Source: Lacibacter sp. H407
GTDB taxonomy: Bacteria; Bacteroidota; Bacteroidia; Chitinophagales; Chitinophagaceae
Direction of reading: 5' to 3'
Assembly: GCF_037892605.1 (NCBI RefSeq)
Contig: NZ_JBBKTU010000001.1
Location: forward strand, 2,294,001 to 2,358,000
Length of the DNA stretch: 64,000 nt
Both the position numbers and the translations under genes were made by a program. The notes beneath the pieces were generated by a model. It saw nothing but the letters and a program-made list of their open reading frames with translations. It made no database searches and was not told the origin of the DNA. How positions within the stretch are numbered: the stretch's first letter is position 1; the number at the start of each line of letters is the position of its first letter. Positions 35,636 through 42,807 of this stretch are shown here, one piece after another.

Positions 35636-35747
35636 CTCACAGATTACGCAGATAAACACAGATACTTTTCTGCTGATCAATGAGCTTTTAAAACAATAAC
35701 AATCACCCAAACAGATTTCATCTGTGTTCATCAGTGAAATCTGTGAG
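35636..35747. repeat. CTCACAGATT long palindrome upstream of the bacilliredoxin gene
   Basis: The left arm CTCACAGATTACGCAGAT (35636-35653, continuing AAACACAGAT) and the right arm ending GAAATCTGTGAG at 35747 are complementary over about 28 bp with a few mismatches. About 55 nt lie between the arms. It is the same family as 32220-32278. Confidence 0.65.
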
Positions 35748-35760
35748 AAACAAATAAATT

Positions 35761-36312
35761 ATGGCAAAGATCTCTTTAGATAGTTTAATGGGCAATGAAG
35801 GTTCCAGCTATCCCGAACAAATAGCAGCACCTTACCGTAAAGAGCTGGTGGATGCAGGTTTTGAACAAATGATGACAGTGGAAGATGTAGAAAAAGTACT
35901 GGCAGGTAATCCCGGAAAAACAATATTGGTTGTATTGAACAGCGTATGTGGTTGCAGCGCAAGAGTAAGTCGCCCTGGTGCATTACTGAGTTTCTTTAAT
36001 CATGTGGTACCTGATGTTAAAGCAACCTTGTTTGCAGGGATGGAAAAAGAAGCAGTTGTGCATTTCCGTGCAAAATACCTGAACGGTGTTACACCTTCTT
36101 CGCCCAATGTGTTGTTGTTGAAAGATGGAAAAGTATTGTTGCACCTGCAACGTCACCAGATCGAAACAACTGATGCCGGTACCATTGCCGATGCATTGAT
36201 CACTGCTTACAACGAACACTGCACAAAGCAATCAACCGAAGCAGAGCGTGAAGAGTTAAGAACTTATTTCAAAAATTTATACCAGGTAGATCCATTAGCA
36301 ACACAAGCATAA
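35761..36312 (+). CDS. Bacilliredoxin-like protein (BrxA/BrxB, YphP/YqiW family)
   Basis: 183 residues. The CGC active site is C63-G64-C65 in LNSVCGCSARVSRPG, characteristic of bacilliredoxins that reduce mixed disulfides of bacillithiol. Family members are about 145 residues; this one has about 35 extra residues at the C-terminus (EREELRTYFKNLYQVDP). It lies between the suf genes and the Rrf2 gene, so it may protect or deliver sulfur during cluster assembly; that is inference. Confidence 0.88.
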   Translation: MAKISLDSLMGNEGSSYPEQIAAPYRKELVDAGFEQMMTVEDVEKVLAGNPGKTILVVLNSVCGCSARVSRPGALLSFFNHVVPDVKATLFAGMEKEAVVHFRAKYLNGVTPSSPNVLLLKDGKVLLHLQRHQIETTDAGTIADALITAYNEHCTKQSTEAEREELRTYFKNLYQVDPLATQA

Positions 36313-36322
36313 ACCATCTCAC

Positions 36323-36799
36323 ATGAAAATTACTTCATCAGAAGAGTACGGTATCAGGATCCTCATCCGCATTGCATCGGCTAATCCCGTTGAAGGATTG
36401 AGTATTCCGCAGTTGAGTGAAGCAGAGAAGCTTACCGAGCCGCATGTGGCAAAGATCTGCCGCACATTGCGTATGGAAGGCTTCATCAACAGCACGCCCG
36501 GTTATAAAGGCGGTTATGTGTTGGCGAAACCTGCTGAACAGATCATCATTAATGATGTGTTGAAAGCATTGGGTGGTATGTTGTTCGATCAGCAGTTTTG
36601 TGATACACATACAGGTCTTGGACGTTTGTGTACCAACTCGGTTGATTGCAGTACACGTTCTTTGTGGAAAATGATCCAGTACACCCTTGATAATCTCCTC
36701 AATAAATTAACGCTGAAAGATTTGATGGTGAATGAAAAGGAAGTAGAATTGAAACTGGAAGCGATATTGCAGCGAAATGTGGAGGAGTTGTTGAAGTAA
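36323..36799 (+). CDS. Rrf2-family Fe-S-sensing regulator
   Basis: 158 residues. N-terminal winged helix (MKITSSEEYGIRILIRIASA, LSEAEKLTEPHVAKICRTLRMEGFINSTPGYKGGYVLAKP) and three cysteines C93, C103 and C109 with the spacing of IscR-type cluster ligands (CDTHTGLGRLCTNSVDC). It probably holds an [Fe-S] cluster and represses the suf operon when cluster supply is adequate, through the two palindromes at 29879-29924. It is 10 bp after the bacilliredoxin gene and ends the operon. Confidence 0.92.
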   Translation: MKITSSEEYGIRILIRIASANPVEGLSIPQLSEAEKLTEPHVAKICRTLRMEGFINSTPGYKGGYVLAKPAEQIIINDVLKALGGMLFDQQFCDTHTGLGRLCTNSVDCSTRSLWKMIQYTLDNLLNKLTLKDLMVNEKEVELKLEAILQRNVEELLK

Positions 36800-36818
36800 G
36801 AACAAAATCATTATATTA

Positions 36819-36848
36819 AAAAAGGCTTTCAAATCTGAAAGCCTTTTT
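36819..36848. terminator. Bidirectional terminator at the end of the suf operon
   Basis: AAAAAGGCTTTCA (36819-36831) and TGAAAGCCTTTTT (36836-36848) form a perfect 13-bp stem with an AATC loop between convergent genes. Confidence 0.92.
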
Positions 36849-36851
36849 CTT

Positions 36852-38141
36852 TTATATTTTCCAATCCACAATCTCATTCACCCATTCTTTCTTCTCAGGT
36901 GCAGTGATCTTAATATAGTTATCGGTATAACCTTCCATCATGCCGTTTTTGCTGTGCCCTTCAAACAGCACAGGTCTTGTTTCGCCTGCATGTTGCTCAG
37001 TGAAGTATTGCATCTTCATGTAAGAAAGGTTGCGGAGTGTTTTGTTACGTTCGTAGCGTGTGGTCATTGGTACAACAGGATCAAGTGTTAATGCATGTGT
37101 GTTATCACGTTCAGAATAAGTGAACACATGCAAATACGATACATCGAGTGAGTGCAGGAATTCAAATGTTTCCTGAAAGAGTTCGTCTGTTTCGCCGGGG
37201 AAACCAACAATTACATCCACACCAATACAGCAATGCGGCATCAGTTCTTTAATCAATGCCACACGTTCGGTATAGAGTTCACGCTTGTAACGGCGGCGCA
37301 TCATACCTAAAATGGTATTGCTTCCACTTTGCAAGGGAATATGAAAATGCGGCATGAACTTTTTGCTCCTGCTTACAAATTCAATGATCTCGTTGGTAAG
37401 CAGGTTGGGTTCAATGGAAGAGATGCGGTAACGTTCAATACCTTCCACTTCATCTAACTGCTGAATGAGGTCGAAGAAGTTTTCTTCACGGTTATGGATC
37501 GAAAGGGAACCATTGCCATCGGCACCTTTACCAAAATCACCAAGGTTCACACCCGTCAATACAATTTCTTTGCTGCCACCATCTGCAATTTCTTTTGCAT
37601 TGGCAATCACGTTCGCCACATTATCACTTCTGCTTTTGCCACGTGCCTGCGGAATGGTGCAGAACGAACAGGTATAATCGCAACCGTCCTGTACTTTTAA
37701 AAATGTACGTGTACGGTCGTTGATGGAATAAGAAGCATTGAAACCACTTACATCTTCAATTTCGCAACTGCTGATCTTTGCACTATCGCCTTTCGCCAGT
37801 TCTTTAATGTGCGAAACAATATTGAATTTTTCTGCAGCACCCAGCACTAAATCAACACCTGGAATCTCTGCTATTTCTTTTGGTTTTAATTGCGCATAAC
37901 AACCGGTGATCACTACTAAACTTTCCGGCGATTTACGTTGAATGCGACGCACCAGCTGACGACATTCTTTATCAGCATTATCAGTAACCGAACAGGTGTT
38001 GATCACATATACATCGGCCAGGTCATCAAACTCTTTCTTCTCAAAACCTTCATTTTCCATCAGGCGACTGATGGTGGAAGTTTCGGAGTAGTTGAGTTTA
38101 CAACCGAGTGTGTGAAATGCGACTGATTTTGCTGCTGCCAT
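36852..38141 (-). CDS. mtaB: tRNA A37 methylthiotransferase MtaB-like
   Basis: 429 residues, radical SAM methylthiotransferase. N-terminal domain cysteines C14 (TLGCKLNYSE), C50 (INTCSVTDNAD) and C81 (ITGCYAQLKP) bind the auxiliary cluster. C154, C158 and C161 (DGCDYTCSFC) bind the radical-SAM cluster, followed by TIPQARGKSRS. A TRAM-like tail ends the protein. MtaB converts t6A to ms2t6A at position 37 of tRNA. The start at 38141 (MAAAKSVAFHTLGC) is chosen because the 57 upstream codons lie in a repeat-like stretch. Confidence 0.93.
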   Translation of the reverse strand: MAAAKSVAFHTLGCKLNYSETSTISRLMENEGFEKKEFDDLADVYVINTCSVTDNADKECRQLVRRIQRKSPESLVVITGCYAQLKPKEIAEIPGVDLVLGAAEKFNIVSHIKELAKGDSAKISSCEIEDVSGFNASYSINDRTRTFLKVQDGCDYTCSFCTIPQARGKSRSDNVANVIANAKEIADGGSKEIVLTGVNLGDFGKGADGNGSLSIHNREENFFDLIQQLDEVEGIERYRISSIEPNLLTNEIIEFVSRSKKFMPHFHIPLQSGSNTILGMMRRRYKRELYTERVALIKELMPHCCIGVDVIVGFPGETDELFQETFEFLHSLDVSYLHVFTYSERDNTHALTLDPVVPMTTRYERNKTLRNLSYMKMQYFTEQHAGETRPVLFEGHSKNGMMEGYTDNYIKITAPEKKEWVNEIVDWKI

Positions 38142-38188
38142 AAAGGGTTGCAAAGATAGCAAAGAACAGAGAAAGGATTGTAATGAAT

Positions 38189-38257
38189 GATCGAAAACCC
38201 ACCCCTTGCTGTCTTTACTAGTGTGTAACACGCCGATGCCCCTCCCAAGGAGGGGAT
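38189..38257. repeat. ACCCACCCC/CCTCC repeat, left copy
   Basis: GAAAACCCACCCC (38193-38205) is followed about 33 nt later by CCCCTCC-CAA-GGAGGGG (38239-38255, perfect 7-bp hairpin) and ATAG. An inverted relative lies beyond the SNF2 gene at 41306-41372. Confidence 0.55.
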
Positions 38258-38304
38258 AGATATTCCGCTGTGGAAAAACTAAAATGCTTGCTGACCTCCA
38301 AAAG

Positions 38305-38335
38305 GTTGGCAACCACTGGACAACCCCTTATTTTT
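38305..38335 (+). promoter_or_regulatory. Promoter of the SNF2 helicase gene
   Basis: TTG (38305-38307), a 20-nt spacer and TATTTTTG (38328-38335) match the Bacteroidota -33/-7 consensus exactly in the -7 box. The start codon at 38351 lies 15 nt downstream of the box, which decides against the earlier GTG at 38270. Confidence 0.7.
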
Positions 38336-38350
38336 GCCGCCTTCTTTTCT

Positions 38351-41197
38351 ATGGACAACCGTAATACCAAAACATATTTACTCTTTCAGCCGAAACATCT
38401 GTTTACCAGGCGACCGATGCTGGAAATCAGGCAATTGATCAAAACACCTACCGGTGTTACGCCGGGTGAACAACCGCTGAACCGTGCACAGCTAAAAGTT
38501 TTCTTTCCCAACCTAACTGATGACGGAATGAAAACGCTGCTGAGTTTTTCAAAATGGGAATGGCAGAAAACAGAAGCAGATATCGTTGGCCAATCGCAAT
38601 ACATCAAAGATGAAAAGGAACGGGCCTTGATGCAGAAAAAAGCAATGACCCGTAAACTGCAATCGATGATGAGTGCAGTGCGGCAATTGCAGGGCGTTGA
38701 GTTTTATCATCCTGCTGCTCAAACAGTGAAATGCGTTTTTTATGCGTATCCTGTTGAATTGGCTTTTCATGCAACAACAAATGAAGATCAATACAAGCTT
38801 GAAGTATATGTGGTGAAAGGAAAAGAGCGCATGCCGTTGACAGAATTCAAGCGTTATCATTTTTTAGTGGAAACAGAATCCTGTTATTATCAACTTACTT
38901 CAAAAAGTCATGATGCCATTGAATGGTTGCAGCAACATGATGCAACGAAGTGGACAACCAACGATCCTGCTGCATTTGAACAGGTGTTGAATAAATTAAG
39001 AGAGTGGGAGTTGAAAGTAGATGCATCCGTCATTGCAAAAGGTGAAGAGTTGATTGCAGAGCCGCAGCCACAGGTAATGCTCAGTGAACTTAATAACACA
39101 TTCTTAAAACTCGAACCACGATTTGTGTACGATGGGTATGTGGTGGATGGCCCGTTTGAAGAAGTAACCAAACAATCATCAGGGGATAAAATAATTTCCA
39201 TTGTTCGTCATAAACAGAAAGAAGAAGAGTTGGTGGAGTTTCTTCGTTCGCTGCATGAAAAGTTTGCGAATCAAAGCAATGGATTCTTCTATCTCAATTT
39301 TGCAGAAGCGCAGAAGAAAGGTTGGTTTCTGAAAGTCTATCACAAGTTGCTCGAGCTGAATATCGATCTGCTTGGTATTGATCTGATGAAGCATTTCCGT
39401 TACTCACCGCATATTGCAGAGACAGTAATCAGCAAACAGGAAGTGGAAGGCAACTGGATCTGTGTAGCTATGACGGTGAAGTTTGGGAAGGAAGCGATAC
39501 CATTAAACTACTTACAGAAAAGTTTAATGAACGGACAGAAAGCCGTGATGTTGAAAGATGGAAGTTTGGGTGTGTTGGGCGAAGAATGGTTGAAGCAATA
39601 CGGCATGATGATCCGTCATGGTAAAGTGCGCAAAGAAGAATTGCTGGTGCCAAAGTGGTTGCTGATGAGTGAAGCAGCAGGCGAAACAGAAGCAGATGCA
39701 TCGATTAAAACAGATATCAGCGCAACATGGTACAGCAAATGGAAACAATGGGAAAAGCAGGAAGATGCATTGTATGCATTGCCGAAAGGATTAACTGTTG
39801 AACAACTACGACCTTATCAGCAAAAAGGATATGAGTGGTTGCGTTTGCTATCGGAGATTGGCGGTAGCGGTTGTTTGGCCGATGATATGGGTTTGGGTAA
39901 AACATTACAAACGATCACATTCCTTTTACATAAAATTGAAGAACAACCAACCGATCAGCACTTGGTTGTTGCTCCTGCAAGTTTGTTGTACAACTGGCAA
40001 AAGGAATTAGAAAAATTTGCACCCGTTGTAAAGGCAGTTGTGTTTCATGGTGCCGGAAGAGATGAAGAAGAGTTGAGAGATGAAACAAACAGAATCATCA
40101 TCACCAGTTATGGTACGTTACGACAGGATATTGAGTTGTTGCAAACTATTCCGTGGAATACAGTGGTGATTGATGAAAGTCAGAATATTAAAAACCCATC
40201 TGCACAAATAACAAAAGCAACCTGGCAACTCGTTGCGAAAACAAAAATTGCTTTGAGTGGTACGCCGGTGATGAATGGCACTGGCGATCTCTTCAGCCAG
40301 ATGCATTTTCTCTTACCTGGTTTATTGGGCAGCAACGAGTTTTTCAGAAGAGAATATGCTATTCCCATTGAGCAGAAAGGCGATGCAGAGAAAGCAGCGG
40401 CTTTACAAAAACTCATTCGTCCGTTTGTATTGCGCAGAACCAAAGAACAGGCTGCGCCTGATCTTCCTGCAAAAACAGAATCGATTCTCTGGTGCGAAAT
40501 GGAAACCGATCAACGTGCAGCTTACGAAAGCATCAAAGAAAATGTGCGTGGAAATATTTTAATGGACATCAGCGAGAATGGATTGAACAAAGGCAAGATG
40601 AGTGTGCTGGCTGGCTTGACAAAACTCCGTCAGATCTGTAATAGTTGCGAATTGGTGAATGATGAAGATGTATTTGTGTACGACAGTATAAAAACAAAAG
40701 TGCTCATTGATGAATTAAAGACGATCATACCGCAACACCGTGCATTGGTGTTCAGTCAATTTACTTCCATGCTTGATCTGCTGGAACGTGATTTGCAAAA
40801 AGAAAACATTAAATACATCCGCCTTGATGGACAAACAAAAATTTCAGAACGCCAGGAACTGGTTACAGAATTTCAGAATGAAGAGAGTGATGTAGCCGTG
40901 TTCCTGTTGAGTTTGAAAGCAGGTAATGCCGGTTTGACTTTAACCGCTGCGGATTATGTCTTCCTCTTTGATCCCTGGTGGAATACGGCTGTGGAAAACC
41001 AGGCCATTGACCGAACACATCGTATCGGTCAGCAATCCCAGGTATTTGCCTACCGAATGATCTGTAAAGACAGTATTGAAGAAAAGATCATGAAGATGGC
41101 TGCGGGTAAAAAGAAATTAGCCGAAGATCTTATTACAGCTGAAGAGGGATTTGTCAAGAGTTTAACGCTGGATGATATTAAGTATTTGTTGGAATAA
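38351..41197 (+). CDS. SNF2-family DNA-dependent ATPase/helicase
   Basis: 948 residues. The C-terminal half carries a full SF2 motor: Walker A DDMGLGKTLQ (K517), Walker B VVIDESQNIKN, LSGTPVMNGTGD, ALVFSQFTSMLDLLERDL, LLSLKAGNAGLTLTAADYVFLFDPWWN and DRTHRIGQ. The first 480 or so residues have no motif that I recognise; this architecture is common in Bacteroidota. It is likely to remodel protein-DNA or polymerase complexes rather than unwind DNA. The promoter and start are discussed at 38305. It is flanked by inverted repeats. Confidence 0.93.
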   Translation: MDNRNTKTYLLFQPKHLFTRRPMLEIRQLIKTPTGVTPGEQPLNRAQLKVFFPNLTDDGMKTLLSFSKWEWQKTEADIVGQSQYIKDEKERALMQKKAMTRKLQSMMSAVRQLQGVEFYHPAAQTVKCVFYAYPVELAFHATTNEDQYKLEVYVVKGKERMPLTEFKRYHFLVETESCYYQLTSKSHDAIEWLQQHDATKWTTNDPAAFEQVLNKLREWELKVDASVIAKGEELIAEPQPQVMLSELNNTFLKLEPRFVYDGYVVDGPFEEVTKQSSGDKIISIVRHKQKEEELVEFLRSLHEKFANQSNGFFYLNFAEAQKKGWFLKVYHKLLELNIDLLGIDLMKHFRYSPHIAETVISKQEVEGNWICVAMTVKFGKEAIPLNYLQKSLMNGQKAVMLKDGSLGVLGEEWLKQYGMMIRHGKVRKEELLVPKWLLMSEAAGETEADASIKTDISATWYSKWKQWEKQEDALYALPKGLTVEQLRPYQQKGYEWLRLLSEIGGSGCLADDMGLGKTLQTITFLLHKIEEQPTDQHLVVAPASLLYNWQKELEKFAPVVKAVVFHGAGRDEEELRDETNRIIITSYGTLRQDIELLQTIPWNTVVIDESQNIKNPSAQITKATWQLVAKTKIALSGTPVMNGTGDLFSQMHFLLPGLLGSNEFFRREYAIPIEQKGDAEKAAALQKLIRPFVLRRTKEQAAPDLPAKTESILWCEMETDQRAAYESIKENVRGNILMDISENGLNKGKMSVLAGLTKLRQICNSCELVNDEDVFVYDSIKTKVLIDELKTIIPQHRALVFSQFTSMLDLLERDLQKENIKYIRLDGQTKISERQELVTEFQNEESDVAVFLLSLKAGNAGLTLTAADYVFLFDPWWNTAVENQAIDRTHRIGQQSQVFAYRMICKDSIEEKIMKMAAGKKKLAEDLITAEEGFVKSLTLDDIKYLLE

Positions 41198-41199
41198 TT

Positions 41200-41215
41200 G
41201 TCTGAACCATGATTT
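41200..41215. repeat. Solo terminal repeat GTCTGAACCATGATTT
   Basis: These 16 bp are identical to the outer 16 bp of the right inverted repeat of the GxxExxY unit (61509 back to 61494), here 3 bp after the SNF2 stop codon. No clear opposite end or gene follows, so it may be a decayed copy. Confidence 0.6.
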
Positions 41216-41305
41216 ATAGGATTTTTAGGATTCAGAAGATGTTGTGATGAACTCTGATCTTGAAACTACAGTTCAGATAATTTGTAGAATCGTTCATCAG
41301 GGTGT

Positions 41306-41372
41306 TATCCCTTCCTTGGAGGTAAACGAGCGAAGCGAAGGTTAGGAACATCGTTCGGGGGTGGGTTTCATC
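41306..41372. repeat. ACCCACCCC/CCTCC repeat, right inverted copy
   Basis: TATCCCTTCCTTGGAGG near 41306 and GGGGTGGGTTTCATC at 41358-41372 are, read in reverse, the same two words in the same order as in 38189-38257. Confidence 0.5.
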
Positions 41373-41405
41373 AAAAAACAATATTATTGTACAGCAAATA
41401 CAAAA

Positions 41406-41864
41406 ATGAAAAAATCACTTCCTTATCTCTTGCTCATCATATTGCTGCTCGCAGCAGTTATGATCCGTCGTTGCAACAACACGGACAATGTAAGCGATAA
41501 TCAAAAAACAAAAGACCGTACAGAAGATACCAAACGTGAAGAGGCGAAAACGGATAATCAGAAATCAAATCTTGATGTGTTTCGTGACCCTACTTCAGAA
41601 TTTTATTTCACCAAGCATGCACGTTGCCGAATGAAATGTCGCCACATCACACAGGAAGAAGTAAAAGAAATTGTGCAGAAAGCAGATGTGAATTATAAGA
41701 AGAGTGAACTCGATGCAGCACCAGGACCAAAGTATGCGTTGGAAGGAATAACATCGAGAGATAATCAACGTATACGTATCATTGTAGCACCGAAGCAACG
41801 GCATTTAACGATTGTAACCGTGATCGATCTTGATGAAGAGTGGGAGTGCCCGAGTTGTAAATGA
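41406..41864 (+). CDS. DUF4258 protein with membrane anchor and cysteine pairs
   Basis: 152 residues. The first 20 residues (MKKSLPYLLLIILLLAAVMIRR) form a membrane anchor or uncleaved signal. A polar linker rich in K, E, D and N follows. The C-terminal 85 or so residues match DUF4258: FYFTKHARCRMKCRHITQEEVKEIV, ALEGITSRDNQRIRIIVAPKQRHLTIVTVIDL. Four cysteines form two pairs (CRMKC and CPSC), which could bind a metal. ATG 41406 precedes the hydrophobic segment; the longer frame from 41361 has no support. Confidence 0.75.
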   Translation: MKKSLPYLLLIILLLAAVMIRRCNNTDNVSDNQKTKDRTEDTKREEAKTDNQKSNLDVFRDPTSEFYFTKHARCRMKCRHITQEEVKEIVQKADVNYKKSELDAAPGPKYALEGITSRDNQRIRIIVAPKQRHLTIVTVIDLDEEWECPSCK

Positions 41865-41869
41865 TGATC

Positions 41870-41944
41870 TGTCATCCCGACGAAGGAGGGATCTGCCGGT
41901 CATTTGCACATAGCCAAACAGATGTCTCCTTCGTCGACATGACA
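41870..41944. repeat. TGTCATCCCGACGAAGGAG palindrome
   Basis: The left arm TGTCATCCCGACGAAGGAGG and the right arm CTCCTTCGTCGACATGACA pair over about 26 bp with four mismatches, around a loop of some 23 nt. This is a dispersed intergenic hairpin between two co-directional genes. Confidence 0.65.
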
Positions 41945-41952
41945 ATAAATAC

Positions 41953-42723
41953 ATGAAAATTTTACTCAAACCACTGCAAATCATCTACGTCATCTATGCC
42001 ATGATTCTTTTTGTGGTAACGATGTTCATCGTTATTCCCTTTGTGATCATTGCTTCTTTCTTTGGAAAGATCAAAGGTGGCAACGCTGTTATGCGCATTG
42101 TACATTGGTGGGCCGATGTGTGGTTATTCATGATCGGTATTTTTCATGTGCGTATTGTTGAGCAAGAAATAAAAAAGCATCAGCCTTATATTTTTGTGAG
42201 CAATCATAATTCGTATATGGATATTCCGCAGATGTTGAAAGCAATCCGCAGTCCATTACGCATTTTGGGCAAAGCGGAAACAGGTAAAATACCGCTCTTC
42301 GGAATCATTTATAATGCAGCAGTAGTAACGGTGCTGAGAGGAAGTGCTCAAAACAGAGCGAAAAGTGTAAAGACATTAAAAAGCGTGTTAAGCAAAGAGA
42401 TCTCCATTTATATTGCTCCTGAAGGAACATTTAATATGACCGATAAACCGTTGATCGATTTTTATGATGGCGCATTTCGCCTCGCTATCGAAACGGAAAC
42501 ACCCATTAAGCCGATGTTGTTTCTCGATTCGGTTGATCGTTTACATTGGAGCAGCGTTTTTGCAATGACTCCGGGTAAATTAAGAACGGTTTATCTCGAA
42601 GAAATTTCTCCTGAAGGTTATACTCCCTTTGATGCAGATCAATTGAAAAAGAAAGTATATGATCTGATGGAGAAAAAGTTGATTGAATATAAAGCAAGCT
42701 GGATCGAAAGTGGTGAGTCGTGA
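41953..42723 (+). CDS. plsC: 1-acyl-sn-glycerol-3-phosphate acyltransferase (PlsC-like)
   Basis: 256 residues. A hydrophobic N-terminus (IIYVIYAMILFVVTMFIVIPFVIIASFF) anchors the protein. The acyltransferase motif is NHNSYMDIP (HX4D), followed by GKAETGKIPLFG, VLRGS and IAPEGTFN. It adds the second acyl chain in phosphatidic acid synthesis. It lies downstream of the DUF4258 gene and upstream of priA. Confidence 0.9.
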   Translation: MKILLKPLQIIYVIYAMILFVVTMFIVIPFVIIASFFGKIKGGNAVMRIVHWWADVWLFMIGIFHVRIVEQEIKKHQPYIFVSNHNSYMDIPQMLKAIRSPLRILGKAETGKIPLFGIIYNAAVVTVLRGSAQNRAKSVKTLKSVLSKEISIYIAPEGTFNMTDKPLIDFYDGAFRLAIETETPIKPMLFLDSVDRLHWSSVFAMTPGKLRTVYLEEISPEGYTPFDADQLKKKVYDLMEKKLIEYKASWIESGES

Positions 42724-42807
42724 GTAGGTGTTCGATAATTTTTACTGTCTAATTCGCTCTATACTCTTTAAATTGCATATTCACCATTCACTATTGACCA
42801 TTCACAC

